This document shows positions 8,558-18,012 of a stretch of 64,000 bases of DNA, in pieces. Source of the stretch: Acidimicrobiia bacterium (lineage in GTDB: Bacteria; Actinomycetota; Acidimicrobiia; Acidimicrobiales; Aldehydirespiratoraceae). Position numbers and translations under genes: made by a program. Numbering within the stretch: position 1 is the stretch's first letter; each line of letters begins with the position of its first letter. The stretch spans positions 1 through 64,000 of the forward strand of contig JAJEJB010000028.1 in assembly GCA_022828135.1 (NCBI GenBank). Reading direction: 5' to 3'. The notes under the pieces are model-generated. The model did not search any database and was not told the origin of the DNA. It saw nothing but the letters and a program-made list of their open reading frames with translations.

Positions 8558-9043
8558 TCAGGGCCTCGCGGGCGTTCCCGGGAACGCGACCGGGTCCTGC
8601 CCATCGCCGATCACCGGGCGCTGCCAGTGCGTGTAGTCGGAAACCGTGTCGGCCACGTCCCGCCACTCCGCAGGGTTCCATCCCTGGGCGGCCGCAGTGA
8701 CCGATCCGTTCTGGAGAACGAAGGCGAACGCGGGCAAGGTGTCGAGCCCGAGAGCGGCGGGCACGCGCCGCTCGGGGTCGGCGAAAGTGAGAATCTCCTC
8801 GGCGTACGGGCCGAGGAAGCGCCGGGCGTCGTCGGGGTCGCAGGAAACCACCCAGCAAGTCCGGCACCCGGCCTCGGCGTAGGTGACCAGGATCCGCCGG
8901 GCGGTGTGCAGGATCCAGGCACTCTCATTGGTGTAGGGATCGAGCAGAACGGGCAGCAGCGGGAAGGTCGTGAGCCAGGAGGACAGCGGCCTGGCCCTGC
9001 CTCCGAGCGGGTCCAGTTCCAGATCGAGCGAGACGGCGGTCAC
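8558..9043 (-). CDS. small thioredoxin-fold-like protein, uncharacterised
   Basis: A 161-residue protein read from GTG 9043. The central part looks like a thioredoxin fold: [20 protein letters not shown] around residue 60 holds Cys residues in a GCRTCW context, and [17 protein letters not shown] corresponds to the cis-Pro strand and following strand of thioredoxins. There is no signal peptide. The spacing of the cysteines (CxxC as C-R-T-C) is compatible with redox activity, but the motif sits later than in classical thioredoxins. It lies between fumA, 26 bp downstream, and a divergent eIF-2B-like gene. Function is unknown. Confidence 0.6.
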   Translation of the reverse strand: MTAVSLDLELDPLGGRARPLSSWLTTFPLLPVLLDPYTNESAWILHTARRILVTYAEAGCRTCWVVSCDPDDARRFLGPYAEEILTFADPERRVPAALGLDTLPAFAFVLQNGSVTAAAQGWNPAEWRDVADTVSDYTHWQRPVIGDGQDPVAFPGTPARP

Positions 9044-9098
9044 GAGGCCAACGCTAGCGCTCGGCTGCGGTGTCGGGGTTGTGCGTAGCATCTCCGTC

Positions 9099-9824
9099 GT
9101 GCATCCGATTGAGCGGCTTCGGTATGTGGCCCGGGCGGGGGTGGTGCCGGTGGTGCCGCTGGTGCGGGAGTCGGCGGCCGCGTTGTCGTCGTTCGCCGAT
9201 GATCCCAAGGGTCTGCTCACGTCGTGCCGCCGGCTGCTGGACCGGCGCAGTGATTGTGCGCCGCTGGTATGGCTGGCGGCCCGGATGCTCACCGCCATGG
9301 ATCCTCGCTCTGAGGCGCGGCGGGTAATTGGGGACCTTGAGGACGACGCAACCGGGCAGGTGCTCGGGAACGGCATGGATGCCCTGCCCGCGGGGTCGAG
9401 CGTTCTGGCAGTCGGGGAACTGGGCGCCTACACCGCCGCACTCGACGACCGCCCGGATCTGCGCTGGATCGAGCCGGACGATCTCGAGGCAGCGGCCTCA
9501 GCTGATCTGGTGCTCATGACCAGCGACTGCGTAGGACCGTCGAAGGCGCTGGTGGTGGCCGAGACCGTGTCCGTGGCTGAAATGGCCCGTGGCTGGGGGA
9601 TTCCGGTGTGGCTCGTCTCAGGCGCGGGGCGGATACTGCCCGAGCGCATGTGGGACCTCTTGAGCGATCGTCACCGCCCCGACGACCCGGCCATGCGGGG
9701 CCTGGCCGTGCTGGACCTCGACCGGTTCGTCACCAGGGTGGTCACCCCTTCCGGCCTGAGGACTCCCGCCGAAGCGGCTCGAAGGTCCGACTGTCCGATC
9801 GTCCCCGAACTCTTCGCTCGATGA
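9099..9824 (+). CDS. eIF-2B/MtnA-superfamily-like protein, uncharacterised
   Basis: The 241-residue product resembles proteins of the initiation-factor-2B alpha / methylthioribose-1-phosphate isomerase superfamily: ADLVLMTSDCVGPSKALV near residue 145 and SVAEMARGWGIPVWLVSGAGRI near 165 match the order of the family's C-terminal Rossmann-like half, while the N-terminus is helical (VRESAAALSSFADDPKGLL). Catalytic residues of MtnA are not recognisable, so the substrate is unknown. GTG 9099 is preceded by TAGCAT at 9086-9091 and no Shine-Dalgarno sequence, suggesting a leaderless transcript. Similarity is by pattern only and the family call is moderate. Confidence 0.5.
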   Translation: MHPIERLRYVARAGVVPVVPLVRESAAALSSFADDPKGLLTSCRRLLDRRSDCAPLVWLAARMLTAMDPRSEARRVIGDLEDDATGQVLGNGMDALPAGSSVLAVGELGAYTAALDDRPDLRWIEPDDLEAAASADLVLMTSDCVGPSKALVVAETVSVAEMARGWGIPVWLVSGAGRILPERMWDLLSDRHRPDDPAMRGLAVLDLDRFVTRVVTPSGLRTPAEAARRSDCPIVPELFAR

Positions 9825-9864
9825 CCGGCGGCGCCTCGAGTGCCGGCCTCAGAGCGCGGCGACC

Positions 9865-11310
9865 ATGACCGGGCTGGACCGCTTCGAGGGCCGGCCGGGG
9901 GCCCGGGACGGGTACTGGCCCTCGGCATGGCCGGCCGAGTGCGGGGGCAACCGGCGACAGAAGGCAGCCGCGGGCCGCCTCGATGCCGCCACGGGCACGG
10001 CTTCGGTGGCCGGCAAGCGCAACGGGCGCTGGAACGTGATGTTCGTGGAGCGCGAGCCGGACCAGTGGTACCTGGGCGGGACCATGCCCGCCTTCAGCGG
10101 CCCCGAGCCGTACGGCTGGGTGGAGCGCCTGGACCTGAGCGCGGGAGGCGCCGACCCTCAGTTGCTGGAGCCGCTGGCCCGCTCGCCCCGGCTCCCTTGC
10201 GGCGACCACGTGTGGTGCGGGTCGATCCTGGCCCACGCCAACGGAGCGGTCTACAGCGTCAACGGCTCCTACCTCCACAAGCTCGACACCGACGACCTGT
10301 CGGTGCTGGCCGAGAGGCGGCTGCCGGCCGACCGCTCCCACAACGGGATGCTGGCCCTGCGCGACGGCACCATCGTCACCAAGGACCTGCGGCTCGAAGG
10401 CCAGGGCGGCACGACCCTGACCCGCCTGGAGCCCGACTCCCTGGAGTTGGTGGGTGAGCCGCTCGTGCTGCCCGAGGGCTCGATGGGACGCATCGCCGCC
10501 GACATCGTCGGAGTCGACGGCTCGACGGTGGAGCTTGTCTACGTCCCCGGCACCGAGCATCTGTGGCGCCTCTATGTGGGTGAGCCCGGCGGCACGGACG
10601 GCGCGGGCGGATGCGGCCTGGAGATCGACGCCGGCTGGAGGCCCCGGTACCGCACTGCCCAAGGCGCCTGGGGGCTTTCCTGGGACTCGTGCCTCTCCGA
10701 CGGGGACTGCTGGATCATGGACTGCGGCGACATCGAGTCGGTCCGGGCCATCCACACCACCGAGCCCAACGGCCGTTTCGACGAGCCGCCCGGCAACCTG
10801 CTGTCGTGGCGCCGCCCGGCCCCTTGGTCCGGAGCTCAGCGGCTGCTGAGGTTCAGTCTCGCCGACGACGGCGACCGCGACGAGATCGAGCCCTTGGGCA
10901 CACCCGGCGGCGGGATCATCGCGCCTCCGGTCCACGTCCCGGAGGTGAGTCCAGGTATGGGGATGGCCATCGCCTGGGACTCGGTGAACGGCGGCCTCGC
11001 CGGGGTCGAGATTCCGGCCGGCCCGCCACCCCGCGAGATGAGCGTCGCATGGCACTTGGACGTGCGCCCGTCGATGCAGCCGGTGGTGTACCCCGAGTCC
11101 GGCGAACTCGTCATCAACGACTTCACATCCGGCGCCGAAGGCGGCCCGCCGTCGGACGACCTCGTGGTGGTGGACATGACCACCGGCTCAATCATCGACC
11201 GGGTCCCAACCGGCTCGCGGGTGGCCAACGGGATGTTCCTGAGCGCGGCCTCCGGCCGTCGAGTCCTCTACGCCAGCACCACCGCGGTGGCCCTGGCCGC
11301 CTGGACCTAG
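9865..11310 (+). CDS. predicted beta-propeller protein, uncharacterised
   Basis: A 481-residue protein without signal peptide or membrane segment. It is rich in beta-strand/turn patterns with Asp-Gly and Gly-Trp motifs: VYSVNGSYLHKLDTDDL near 130, ALRDGTIVTKDLRLEG near 165, LVINDFTSGAEGG near 415, and VVVDMTTGSIIDRVPTGS near 435, as in six- or seven-bladed propellers (SMP-30 or PQQ-like folds). No catalytic motif stands out. It is monocistronic and its stop shares a CTAG with the convergent UGSC selenoprotein gene. Function is not assignable. Confidence 0.55.
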   Translation: MTGLDRFEGRPGARDGYWPSAWPAECGGNRRQKAAAGRLDAATGTASVAGKRNGRWNVMFVEREPDQWYLGGTMPAFSGPEPYGWVERLDLSAGGADPQLLEPLARSPRLPCGDHVWCGSILAHANGAVYSVNGSYLHKLDTDDLSVLAERRLPADRSHNGMLALRDGTIVTKDLRLEGQGGTTLTRLEPDSLELVGEPLVLPEGSMGRIAADIVGVDGSTVELVYVPGTEHLWRLYVGEPGGTDGAGGCGLEIDAGWRPRYRTAQGAWGLSWDSCLSDGDCWIMDCGDIESVRAIHTTEPNGRFDEPPGNLLSWRRPAPWSGAQRLLRFSLADDGDRDEIEPLGTPGGGIIAPPVHVPEVSPGMGMAIAWDSVNGGLAGVEIPAGPPPREMSVAWHLDVRPSMQPVVYPESGELVINDFTSGAEGGPPSDDLVVVDMTTGSIIDRVPTGSRVANGMFLSAASGRRVLYASTTAVALAAWT

Positions 11311-11822
11311 GGGCCTACCAGGGCTTGGACCAGCTCGTCGAAGGCGGCGTCGGCAATGGATGCCATCTCGTCGTCGGTGCGGTCCTGGATGGGATGGCGG
11401 GTGAGCACAGCGGCCGCGTCGAAGCCGAGCGACTCGGATTGTGCCTCGACCGCCGAAGCGAAGTGGACGGTTGAGACGAACACGCCGGGGACGCCGCGCC
11501 GCTCGATGTCGCTGATGTCGTGCACACTGCACGACACGCAGGAGCCTCAATCGGCGAGCGCTTCGATGACCGCGTCGCAGGTGGTGGCGATCTCGTGGCG
11601 CAGGTCCACCGGGGCGGGCTTGGTGAATGTGGGCTTGGTGTAGCGGTTCACCGTCGCGCCCAGTCCGCTGAGACGCTCAGAGACACGATCGAGGAACACA
11701 TTGCCGCGGGGCTTGGAGATGTCGAGCAGTCCGACGGTCAACCCGGCCAGCGACTCGGGCCGGGTGGCCCGCTCCCGCGCCGCCGGGGTCTGCTCCGAGG
11801 TGGGATCGAGGACAGTGGTCAT
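11307..11822 (-). CDS. UGSC-type selenoprotein (in-frame TGA read as Sec)
   Basis: Read through the TGA at 11549-11547, this is one 171-residue protein: residues 1-91 contain LTVGLLDISKPRGNVFLDRV, residue 92 is the recoded codon, and the continuation reads (U)GSCVSCSVHDISDIERRGVP and then VFVSTVHFASA. The U-G-S-C motif followed by SCSVHD matches what I recall of a family annotated as UGSC (seleno)protein, found chiefly in Actinobacteria. Both sides of the TGA are in the same frame and form one plausible domain. A hairpin starts 10 nt after the TGA. The ATG at 11822 has a strong AAGGAGG Shine-Dalgarno sequence. The neighbour 40 bp upstream is thioredoxin-fused, suggesting a redox pair. The function is unknown; the alternative is a gene broken by a stop. 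Confidence 0.85.
11515..11537 (-). promoter_or_regulatory. SECIS-like hairpin after the UGSC TGA
   Basis: In the minus-strand mRNA, GUGUCGUGC and GCACGACAU pair (9 bp including one G-U) around the loop AGUGU. The stem begins 10 nt after the UGA, and the loop lies 19-23 nt after it, in the range known for bacterial SECIS elements, which sit inside the coding region just downstream of UGA. The loop contains the G and U that bacterial SECIS loops tend to carry. Confidence 0.6.
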
Positions 11823-11862
11823 CAGGTGGCCTCCTTGCCGGGTGAGGGTAGTCGCGAGCGTC

Positions 11863-13320
11863 CTAGGGCGTGATCTCGCGGGTTACCGGGTCGCTGCCCC
11901 TCGGTCCGTTGGCCCAGCCGCCGATGATCGCTGAGAACAGCCCGGCCGAGCCGCCGGAATGGACGACCAGCAGCCCGCCTTCACGGAACTTCGCGATCTT
12001 CTGGCCGGCGGCTGTGGGGGGCAGGCCCGCCGCGATGCCGCCCGCGCCGGCCAGCAGGTCGTCGCCGTCGAAGGTCAGCTCGGCCGAGAGTTCCTCCATG
12101 AAGCGATCGCGGCTCCAGGCGGCGTCGGCATAGCGGGCCATGTGCTCGGGCGACAGCACCAGCATGGCGTCCATCCCCAGCATCATCCTGGGCGAGACCG
12201 TGGCCTGCAGCGCCTGGGCCAGATGCCTGGTCAACGATTCGGGAGTCCGGGACCGCTCGTCGGCAAGAATCCTGGGCGATTCTCCGGCGAACACGGTGAC
12301 GGTGGACTGGTCCGCCCGCCAGCCCCGGCTCTCAGCCAGGGAGGTCCACGGCGAGCCCTCCTCATCCTCGGCGAAGCAGAAGCCCACCTTGGCCGGTGAG
12401 CCGAACGTGGCCCGGTCCACGCCCCCGGGATGCCCGCCGCCGAAGTTGCGCACCACCAGCTGCACGGCCCGACCGATGGTCGAGTTGGCCCGGTTGCCCT
12501 GGCCCAGCGAGTTGAGCCCGCTGTTTATGCCGATGCGCTCGGCCACGGGGCCGTTCACCACCAGCATCGGCCCGACACTCATGGTGGTGGCCAGCACGCC
12601 GTGCATGTTGAACTCGTCGGTGCACACCGCCTCCAGCGCGGCGATCACGACCGGCAGATGCTCGGGTGCGCAGCCGGCCATCACCGCGTTGACGGCCGCC
12701 TTCTCGACGGTGCACTCGACCAGGCTGGGCGGCACCACCGCCACCATCTCGGACGGATCGCGGGTCGTGCCCTCGAGCATCCGGAGCACTCTGGCCTCGG
12801 TCGGCGGCACTACCGGCAGGCCGTCGGACCAGCGCCGGTCCCACATCGCCTCCCATTCGTCCTCCAGCGTGGCCAGCTCGACCCGGCGGCTGCGCAGGCT
12901 CGAACCGGAGAACCGCGCCGCCAGCTCGCCGGCATGGGCGGGGTCCACGCTGAGGGATCCGCAGCCGGGCCGCCAGTCCGGGAGCCCCCTGCCCAAGCCG
13001 TCCAACCCCGACAGCTGCTCCCACTCGGAGCGGGACCAGCCGACGGTGCGCTGCTCGCCGACACCCCCGCTCACCTGCAGCAGCGTGGGCACGGTCTCGA
13101 TGTCATGATGCCAGGACAGGGCCAGATCGGCGTCGTGGTGCACCCAGTCGGCGTCGGCCGGGAAGCTCGGATCGTCCTGCGTGATGACGGTCAGGTCGGC
13201 GCGGTCGTGGAGGTCGCCCAGCACGGGAGCCACGAGCTCGCAGGTTGGGCAGTCGCGCTTGACCACCGCCACCAGCCCTTCGGGCAGCGGCGGTACCGGG
13301 GGGCCTCCGAAGCTCATCAA
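11863..13320 (-). CDS. thioredoxin-like N-domain fused to a large conserved domain; UGSC partner
   Basis: A 485-residue protein immediately upstream of the UGSC selenoprotein gene in the same direction (40-bp gap). Residues about 10-85 form a glutaredoxin/thioredoxin-like domain: VAVVKRDCPTCELVAPVL carries a CPTC redox motif near residue 23, and DIETVPTLLQVSGG is the cis-Pro region. The remaining 380 residues are a separate domain with GLPVVPPTEARVLRMLEGT, VEKAAVNAVMAGC, GINSGLNSLGQGNRANSTIG and a Gly-rich end GLLVVHSGGSAGLFSAIIGG. I do not recognise an enzyme activity for it. Adjacency suggests that it reduces or works with the selenoprotein; this is inference. Confidence 0.65.
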   Translation of the reverse strand: MMSFGGPPVPPLPEGLVAVVKRDCPTCELVAPVLGDLHDRADLTVITQDDPSFPADADWVHHDADLALSWHHDIETVPTLLQVSGGVGEQRTVGWSRSEWEQLSGLDGLGRGLPDWRPGCGSLSVDPAHAGELAARFSGSSLRSRRVELATLEDEWEAMWDRRWSDGLPVVPPTEARVLRMLEGTTRDPSEMVAVVPPSLVECTVEKAAVNAVMAGCAPEHLPVVIAALEAVCTDEFNMHGVLATTMSVGPMLVVNGPVAERIGINSGLNSLGQGNRANSTIGRAVQLVVRNFGGGHPGGVDRATFGSPAKVGFCFAEDEEGSPWTSLAESRGWRADQSTVTVFAGESPRILADERSRTPESLTRHLAQALQATVSPRMMLGMDAMLVLSPEHMARYADAAWSRDRFMEELSAELTFDGDDLLAGAGGIAAGLPPTAAGQKIAKFREGGLLVVHSGGSAGLFSAIIGGWANGPRGSDPVTREITP

Positions 13321-13351
13321 GCGATTGTGCCACTGTTACCCTCCGGATGCG

Positions 13352-13879
13352 ATGACGAGCGGCGACGGCGCAGGCGACTCCATGGACGGCCGCGAGTTCC
13401 GCCGGGTGCTGGGCCACTACCCGACGGGCGTGACGGTGGTGACGGCGGCCTGTCCCGGAGGTCCGGAGGGACTTACCATCGGGTCGTTCACCAGCGTCTC
13501 GCTGGATCCGCCGCTGGTGTCTTTCTGTCCGGGTCATGATTCCGACTCGTGGACCCGGATGCGCGATGTCGGCAGCTTCTGCGTGAACGTGCTTGCTGAC
13601 GATCAGGCCGACCTGTCCAGCACGTTTGCCAGCAGGACTGGTGACAAGTTCAGGGGTGTGAGCACCCGGGTCGAGTCCACCGGCGCACCGGTCATCGAGG
13701 GATGCTTCGCCTGGATCGACTGTCGCGTCGAGACTGTCCACACCGCCGGCGACCATGACATCGTGGTGGGCCGGGTCGTAGCCCTCGGCACCGCGGAGGG
13801 CGTCGCAGACCCCGGTTCGACAACGAACGGTCCGCTGGTGTTCTTCAAGGGCAGCTACGGCCGGGTGGCGGGGCTCTAG
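13352..13879 (+). CDS. flavin reductase-like FMN-binding protein
   Basis: A 175-residue split-barrel flavoprotein of the flavin reductase-like family. Family blocks: FRRVLGHYPTGVTVVTA near residue 15, GLTIGSFTSVSLDPPLVSFC near 38 (flavin phosphate-binding strand and loop), GSFCVNVLADDQ near 75, and a final FFKGSYGRV. It probably reduces FMN or FAD with NAD(P)H for a partner monooxygenase, none of which is adjacent. ATG 13352 was chosen because homology begins shortly after it; ATG 13382 is an alternative. Its stop TAG is followed immediately by the ATG of the carbonic-anhydrase-like gene, so the two are an operon. Confidence 0.88.
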   Translation: MTSGDGAGDSMDGREFRRVLGHYPTGVTVVTAACPGGPEGLTIGSFTSVSLDPPLVSFCPGHDSDSWTRMRDVGSFCVNVLADDQADLSSTFASRTGDKFRGVSTRVESTGAPVIEGCFAWIDCRVETVHTAGDHDIVVGRVVALGTAEGVADPGSTTNGPLVFFKGSYGRVAGL

Positions 13880-14398
13880 ATGGCGATCTATGCGCTCGGC
13901 GACCTAGAGCCGAGAATCGATCCGACCGCCTACGTGCATCCGCTGGCGGTGGTGATCGGGAATGTCGAGCTCGGTCCGGAGGCTTCTGTGTGGCCCTACG
14001 CGGTGCTGCGGGGCGACGACGGCGTGATCCGTATCGGCGCCCGCAGTAACGTCCAGGACGGCGCGGTGATCCACTGCACGCCCAACCATCCCACCATCGT
14101 CGGCGACGGCGTCACCATCGGCCATCAGGCCCACCTGGAGGGATGCACCGTGCTGGACGGGTCCCTGATCGGCGTGGGGGCGGTGGTGATGCACGACGCC
14201 CGCGTCGGCCCCAACGCTCTGGTCGGCGCCAACGCCACCGTCACCGGCGGGACGGTCGTGCCGGCCCAGGCCATGGCGCTCGGGACCCCCGCCCGCATCC
14301 GCGAGAACGCGGTCGAGCCCGACCACAACAAGGTCAACGCCGAGATCTACGCCCAGCGAGGCCACCACTACCGGGCCGAGTCGCGCCGGATCGACTGA
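13880..14398 (+). CDS. gamma-class carbonic anhydrase-like hexapeptide protein
   Basis: A 172-residue left-handed beta-helix protein of the YrdA/PaaY gamma-carbonic anhydrase group. Hexapeptide repeats run from AVVIGNVELGPEASVWPYAV to NALVGANATVTGGTVVP. The catalytic-type residues are visible: RGDDG with the Arg-Asp pair near residue 44, NVQDGAVIHC with Gln/Asp near 59, and the zinc-type histidines in VIHC, TIGHQAHLEG. The C-terminus is a helix (DHNKVNAEIYAQRGHHYR). Many members have weak or no CO2 hydratase activity, so the physiological role is uncertain. It abuts the flavin reductase gene and precedes sufB by 57 bp. Confidence 0.9.
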   Translation: MAIYALGDLEPRIDPTAYVHPLAVVIGNVELGPEASVWPYAVLRGDDGVIRIGARSNVQDGAVIHCTPNHPTIVGDGVTIGHQAHLEGCTVLDGSLIGVGAVVMHDARVGPNALVGANATVTGGTVVPAQAMALGTPARIRENAVEPDHNKVNAEIYAQRGHHYRAESRRID

Positions 14399-14455
14399 CC
14401 GCCGGGGTGGCAGGATAGGGTGTAGGCCCAGGAACCGGCCCGCCCGGGAGATCCC

Positions 14456-15859
<1,404 letters not shown>

Positions 15860-15906
15860 CGATCCGCTTTGGGTCGGGCGACGCGAAAGCCCGGTCGCCT
15901 GCCACA

Positions 15907-16341
15907 ATGTCAGTCATGCCGATGCGCCAGGACTGCAAGTACTTCGAGTCGCGCACCTATCCCAACGGCGAGACGGTGAGGAAGTGCGACCTCGACCTAG
16001 CTCCAGAGGCGCCGTGGCGCTGTCCCGACGACTGCCCGAAATACACCCGGCGGCTGGCCGACGTCAACTGGAGCTACGGCTCCCTGGTCACCCCCGAGAC
16101 CCCGCCCGAGCCCGAGAGCCTCGGCAGCGACGACAGCATCGGCGCCCTGCTCGACGCGGCCGAGGACATCGTCAATGCGGCCGCTCCCGACGTGATGGCC
16201 GAGGTGGAGGCCGAGCGCCGCAAGCGCCGGCGCGCTCGGGGCCCGAAGGCAAAGGGCAAGAAGGGCAGGGGCGGCCGCGGATCCTCCGGTGGGGGCGGGA
16301 TGGGGGAGCGCTTCCGCAGGCGGTACCGCGACGGCGGCTGA
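15907..16341 (+). CDS. Cys-rich protein of unknown function inside the suf operon
   Basis: A 144-residue protein between sufB (47 bp before) and sufD (6 bp after). The N-terminal 50 residues are compact and contain four to five Cys: DCKYFESRTYPNGETVRKCD and WRCPDDCPKYTRRL, the pattern of a small zinc ribbon or cluster-binding motif. The middle is acidic and helical (LLDAAEDIVNAAAPDVMAEV), and the last 45 residues are Lys/Arg/Gly-rich, suggesting nucleic-acid contact or disorder. Start codons at 15907, 15916 and 15922 are all possible. I do not recognise a named family. Position suggests a role in Fe-S assembly or in sensing Fe-S status; this is inference. Confidence 0.7.
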   Translation: MSVMPMRQDCKYFESRTYPNGETVRKCDLDLAPEAPWRCPDDCPKYTRRLADVNWSYGSLVTPETPPEPESLGSDDSIGALLDAAEDIVNAAAPDVMAEVEAERRKRRRARGPKAKGKKGRGGRGSSGGGGMGERFRRRYRDGG

Positions 16342-16347
16342 CTACGA

Positions 16348-17628
16348 GTGCATTCCTTCACTACTGACGCGGCCCGCAGCCTGCCGGGCCCTGGCTGGCT
16401 GGCGGAACGCCGGGCTGCGGCGGCCGAGCGCTTCGCGGCTGCGGATCCTCCCACTGCGGCCGCCGAGGAGTGGCGGTACAGCGCGATCGCCGATTTTGAT
16501 CTGGCCGCTTACCAGTTGGCAGGCACAGACGCATCCTTGTTGCCGGACGGCACGTGGGCGGGAGTCGACTCCGCCGCCAACGGCGCGGTCGCCGCCGTCC
16601 TCGACGTCGCCGACGGCCGCATCGTCGCCTCGACGGGTTTGGAAGAACTGTCGAAGCAGGGCGTCCAAGTGGGACCGCTGGCCGATGCGGCCGACGGCGC
16701 TGAGTTGCTGGGCTCGGTGGCCGACGGAGCCGCCGACTACTTCACCCTGCTCAACGACGCCTTCGTGGGCTGCCCCATCGTGGTGGACGTCCCCGCGGGA
16801 GTGGCCGTTGACGGCGTGATCGCGGTACGCCACTACGCGGGCGCGGACCGAGCGGCCACCTTCCCTCGACTGGTGGTGAGGGTCGGGCCCAACGGCTCGG
16901 CCAAAGTGCTCGACATGCAGCGCTCTGCCGGCCCGGCCCTGGTCGTTCCCGTGGTCGAGCTCGATGTCGGCCAGGCCGCCCGGCTCGGCTATGTGAACCT
17001 GCAGCAGCACGACCACCGGACCACCCAGATCGCGGCCCACACCGCTCGGGTGGAGAGAGACGCAGCCCTAGTCGCTGCGTCGGTCGTGCTGGGCGGCGGC
17101 TATGCCCGCACCCGGACCGACACCCGCCTGGTGGGCCGGGGCGCCAGCGGCGACCTGCTGTCGGCGTACTTCGGATCAGGCGACCAGATCCTCGACTTCC
17201 GCACCTATCAGGACCACGCCGCGCCCGACACCACATCCAATCTGCTCTACAAGGGAGCGGTGGGCGACTCGGCCCGCAGCGTGTACACCGGGCTGATCCG
17301 GGTGCGGCCCAACGCCCGGGGCACCAACGCCTTCCAGACCAACCGCAACCTCAAGCTCAGCGAGGACGCCTGGGCGGAATCGGTGCCCAACCTCGAGATC
17401 GAGAACAACGACGTGCGCTGCAGCCATGCCTCTGCGGTGGGGCCGGTGGATCCCGACCAGGTCTTCTACCTGGAGAGCCGGGGAGTGCCGACACCGGTGG
17501 CCGAGCGCCTGATCGTGGCCGGTTTCTTCGACGAGGTGATCGACGGGCTGCCGGTTCGGGCCGTCGAGGACGCGGCCCGCGAGGCACTCGCCCTGAAGCT
17601 CAACCAGATGTTGAAGGCCGCGGCGTGA
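16348..17628 (+). CDS. sufD: Fe-S cluster assembly protein SufD
   Basis: SufD is the SufB paralogue in the SufBC2D scaffold complex. The 426-residue product has the expected variable N-terminus (GPGWLAERRAAAAERF, then EEWRYSAIADFDL) and a conserved C-terminal beta-helix: RLGYVNLQQHDHRTTQIAAH, GGGYARTRTDTRLVGRGA, DHAAPDTTSNLLYKGAVGDS, RVRPNARGTNAFQTNRNLKL and the acidic NLEIENNDVRCSHASAVGPV followed by FYLESRGVPTPVAERL. Start GTG 16348 lies 6 bp after the previous stop, indicating translational coupling. Rieske and sufC follow in the same direction. Confidence 0.95.
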   Translation: MHSFTTDAARSLPGPGWLAERRAAAAERFAAADPPTAAAEEWRYSAIADFDLAAYQLAGTDASLLPDGTWAGVDSAANGAVAAVLDVADGRIVASTGLEELSKQGVQVGPLADAADGAELLGSVADGAADYFTLLNDAFVGCPIVVDVPAGVAVDGVIAVRHYAGADRAATFPRLVVRVGPNGSAKVLDMQRSAGPALVVPVVELDVGQAARLGYVNLQQHDHRTTQIAAHTARVERDAALVAASVVLGGGYARTRTDTRLVGRGASGDLLSAYFGSGDQILDFRTYQDHAAPDTTSNLLYKGAVGDSARSVYTGLIRVRPNARGTNAFQTNRNLKLSEDAWAESVPNLEIENNDVRCSHASAVGPVDPDQVFYLESRGVPTPVAERLIVAGFFDEVIDGLPVRAVEDAAREALALKLNQMLKAAA

Positions 17629-17673
17629 CGCCATGACCGCTCAGGCAGACTGTTCGAGATCGGAGACTCCACG

Positions 17674-18012
17674 ATGACGACCCACGAGCTGTTCCCCCTG
17701 GATGAACTCGCGACCGACTCGGCGCGGCGGGTCGAAGTGGAGGGCCGCGAGATCGCCGTGGTCCGCATCGGCGACGACGTCTACGCCATCGGCGACACCT
17801 GCTCCCACGCCGAAGTCTCGCTCTCGGAAGGCTGGGTGGAGCCCGACGACTGCGCCATCGAGTGCGTGGCCCACGGGGCCATGTTCGATCTGGAGACCGG
17901 CGAGCCGCTGTCGTTGCCTGCCACCCGGGCCGTGCCCGTCTACGAGGTGTCCGTCGTGGACGGCATGGTGGTGCTGAAGCTCGATGCGGGCTCGGGCGGG
18001 GTCTCTTCGTGA
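17674..18012 (+). CDS. Rieske-type [2Fe-2S] ferredoxin of the suf operon
   Basis: A 112-residue soluble Rieske ferredoxin. The two cluster-binding boxes are clear: GDTCSHAEVSLSEG (C-x-H) at residues 47-60 and IECVAHGAMFDLETGEPL (C-x-x-H) at about 73-90. Proteins of this kind are commonly encoded between sufD and sufC or sufS in actinobacteria and probably donate electrons during cluster assembly. The stop codon overlaps the sufC start as GTGA. It could instead be the ferredoxin of a dioxygenase, but no oxygenase gene is near. Confidence 0.93.
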   Translation: MTTHELFPLDELATDSARRVEVEGREIAVVRIGDDVYAIGDTCSHAEVSLSEGWVEPDDCAIECVAHGAMFDLETGEPLSLPATRAVPVYEVSVVDGMVVLKLDAGSGGVSS

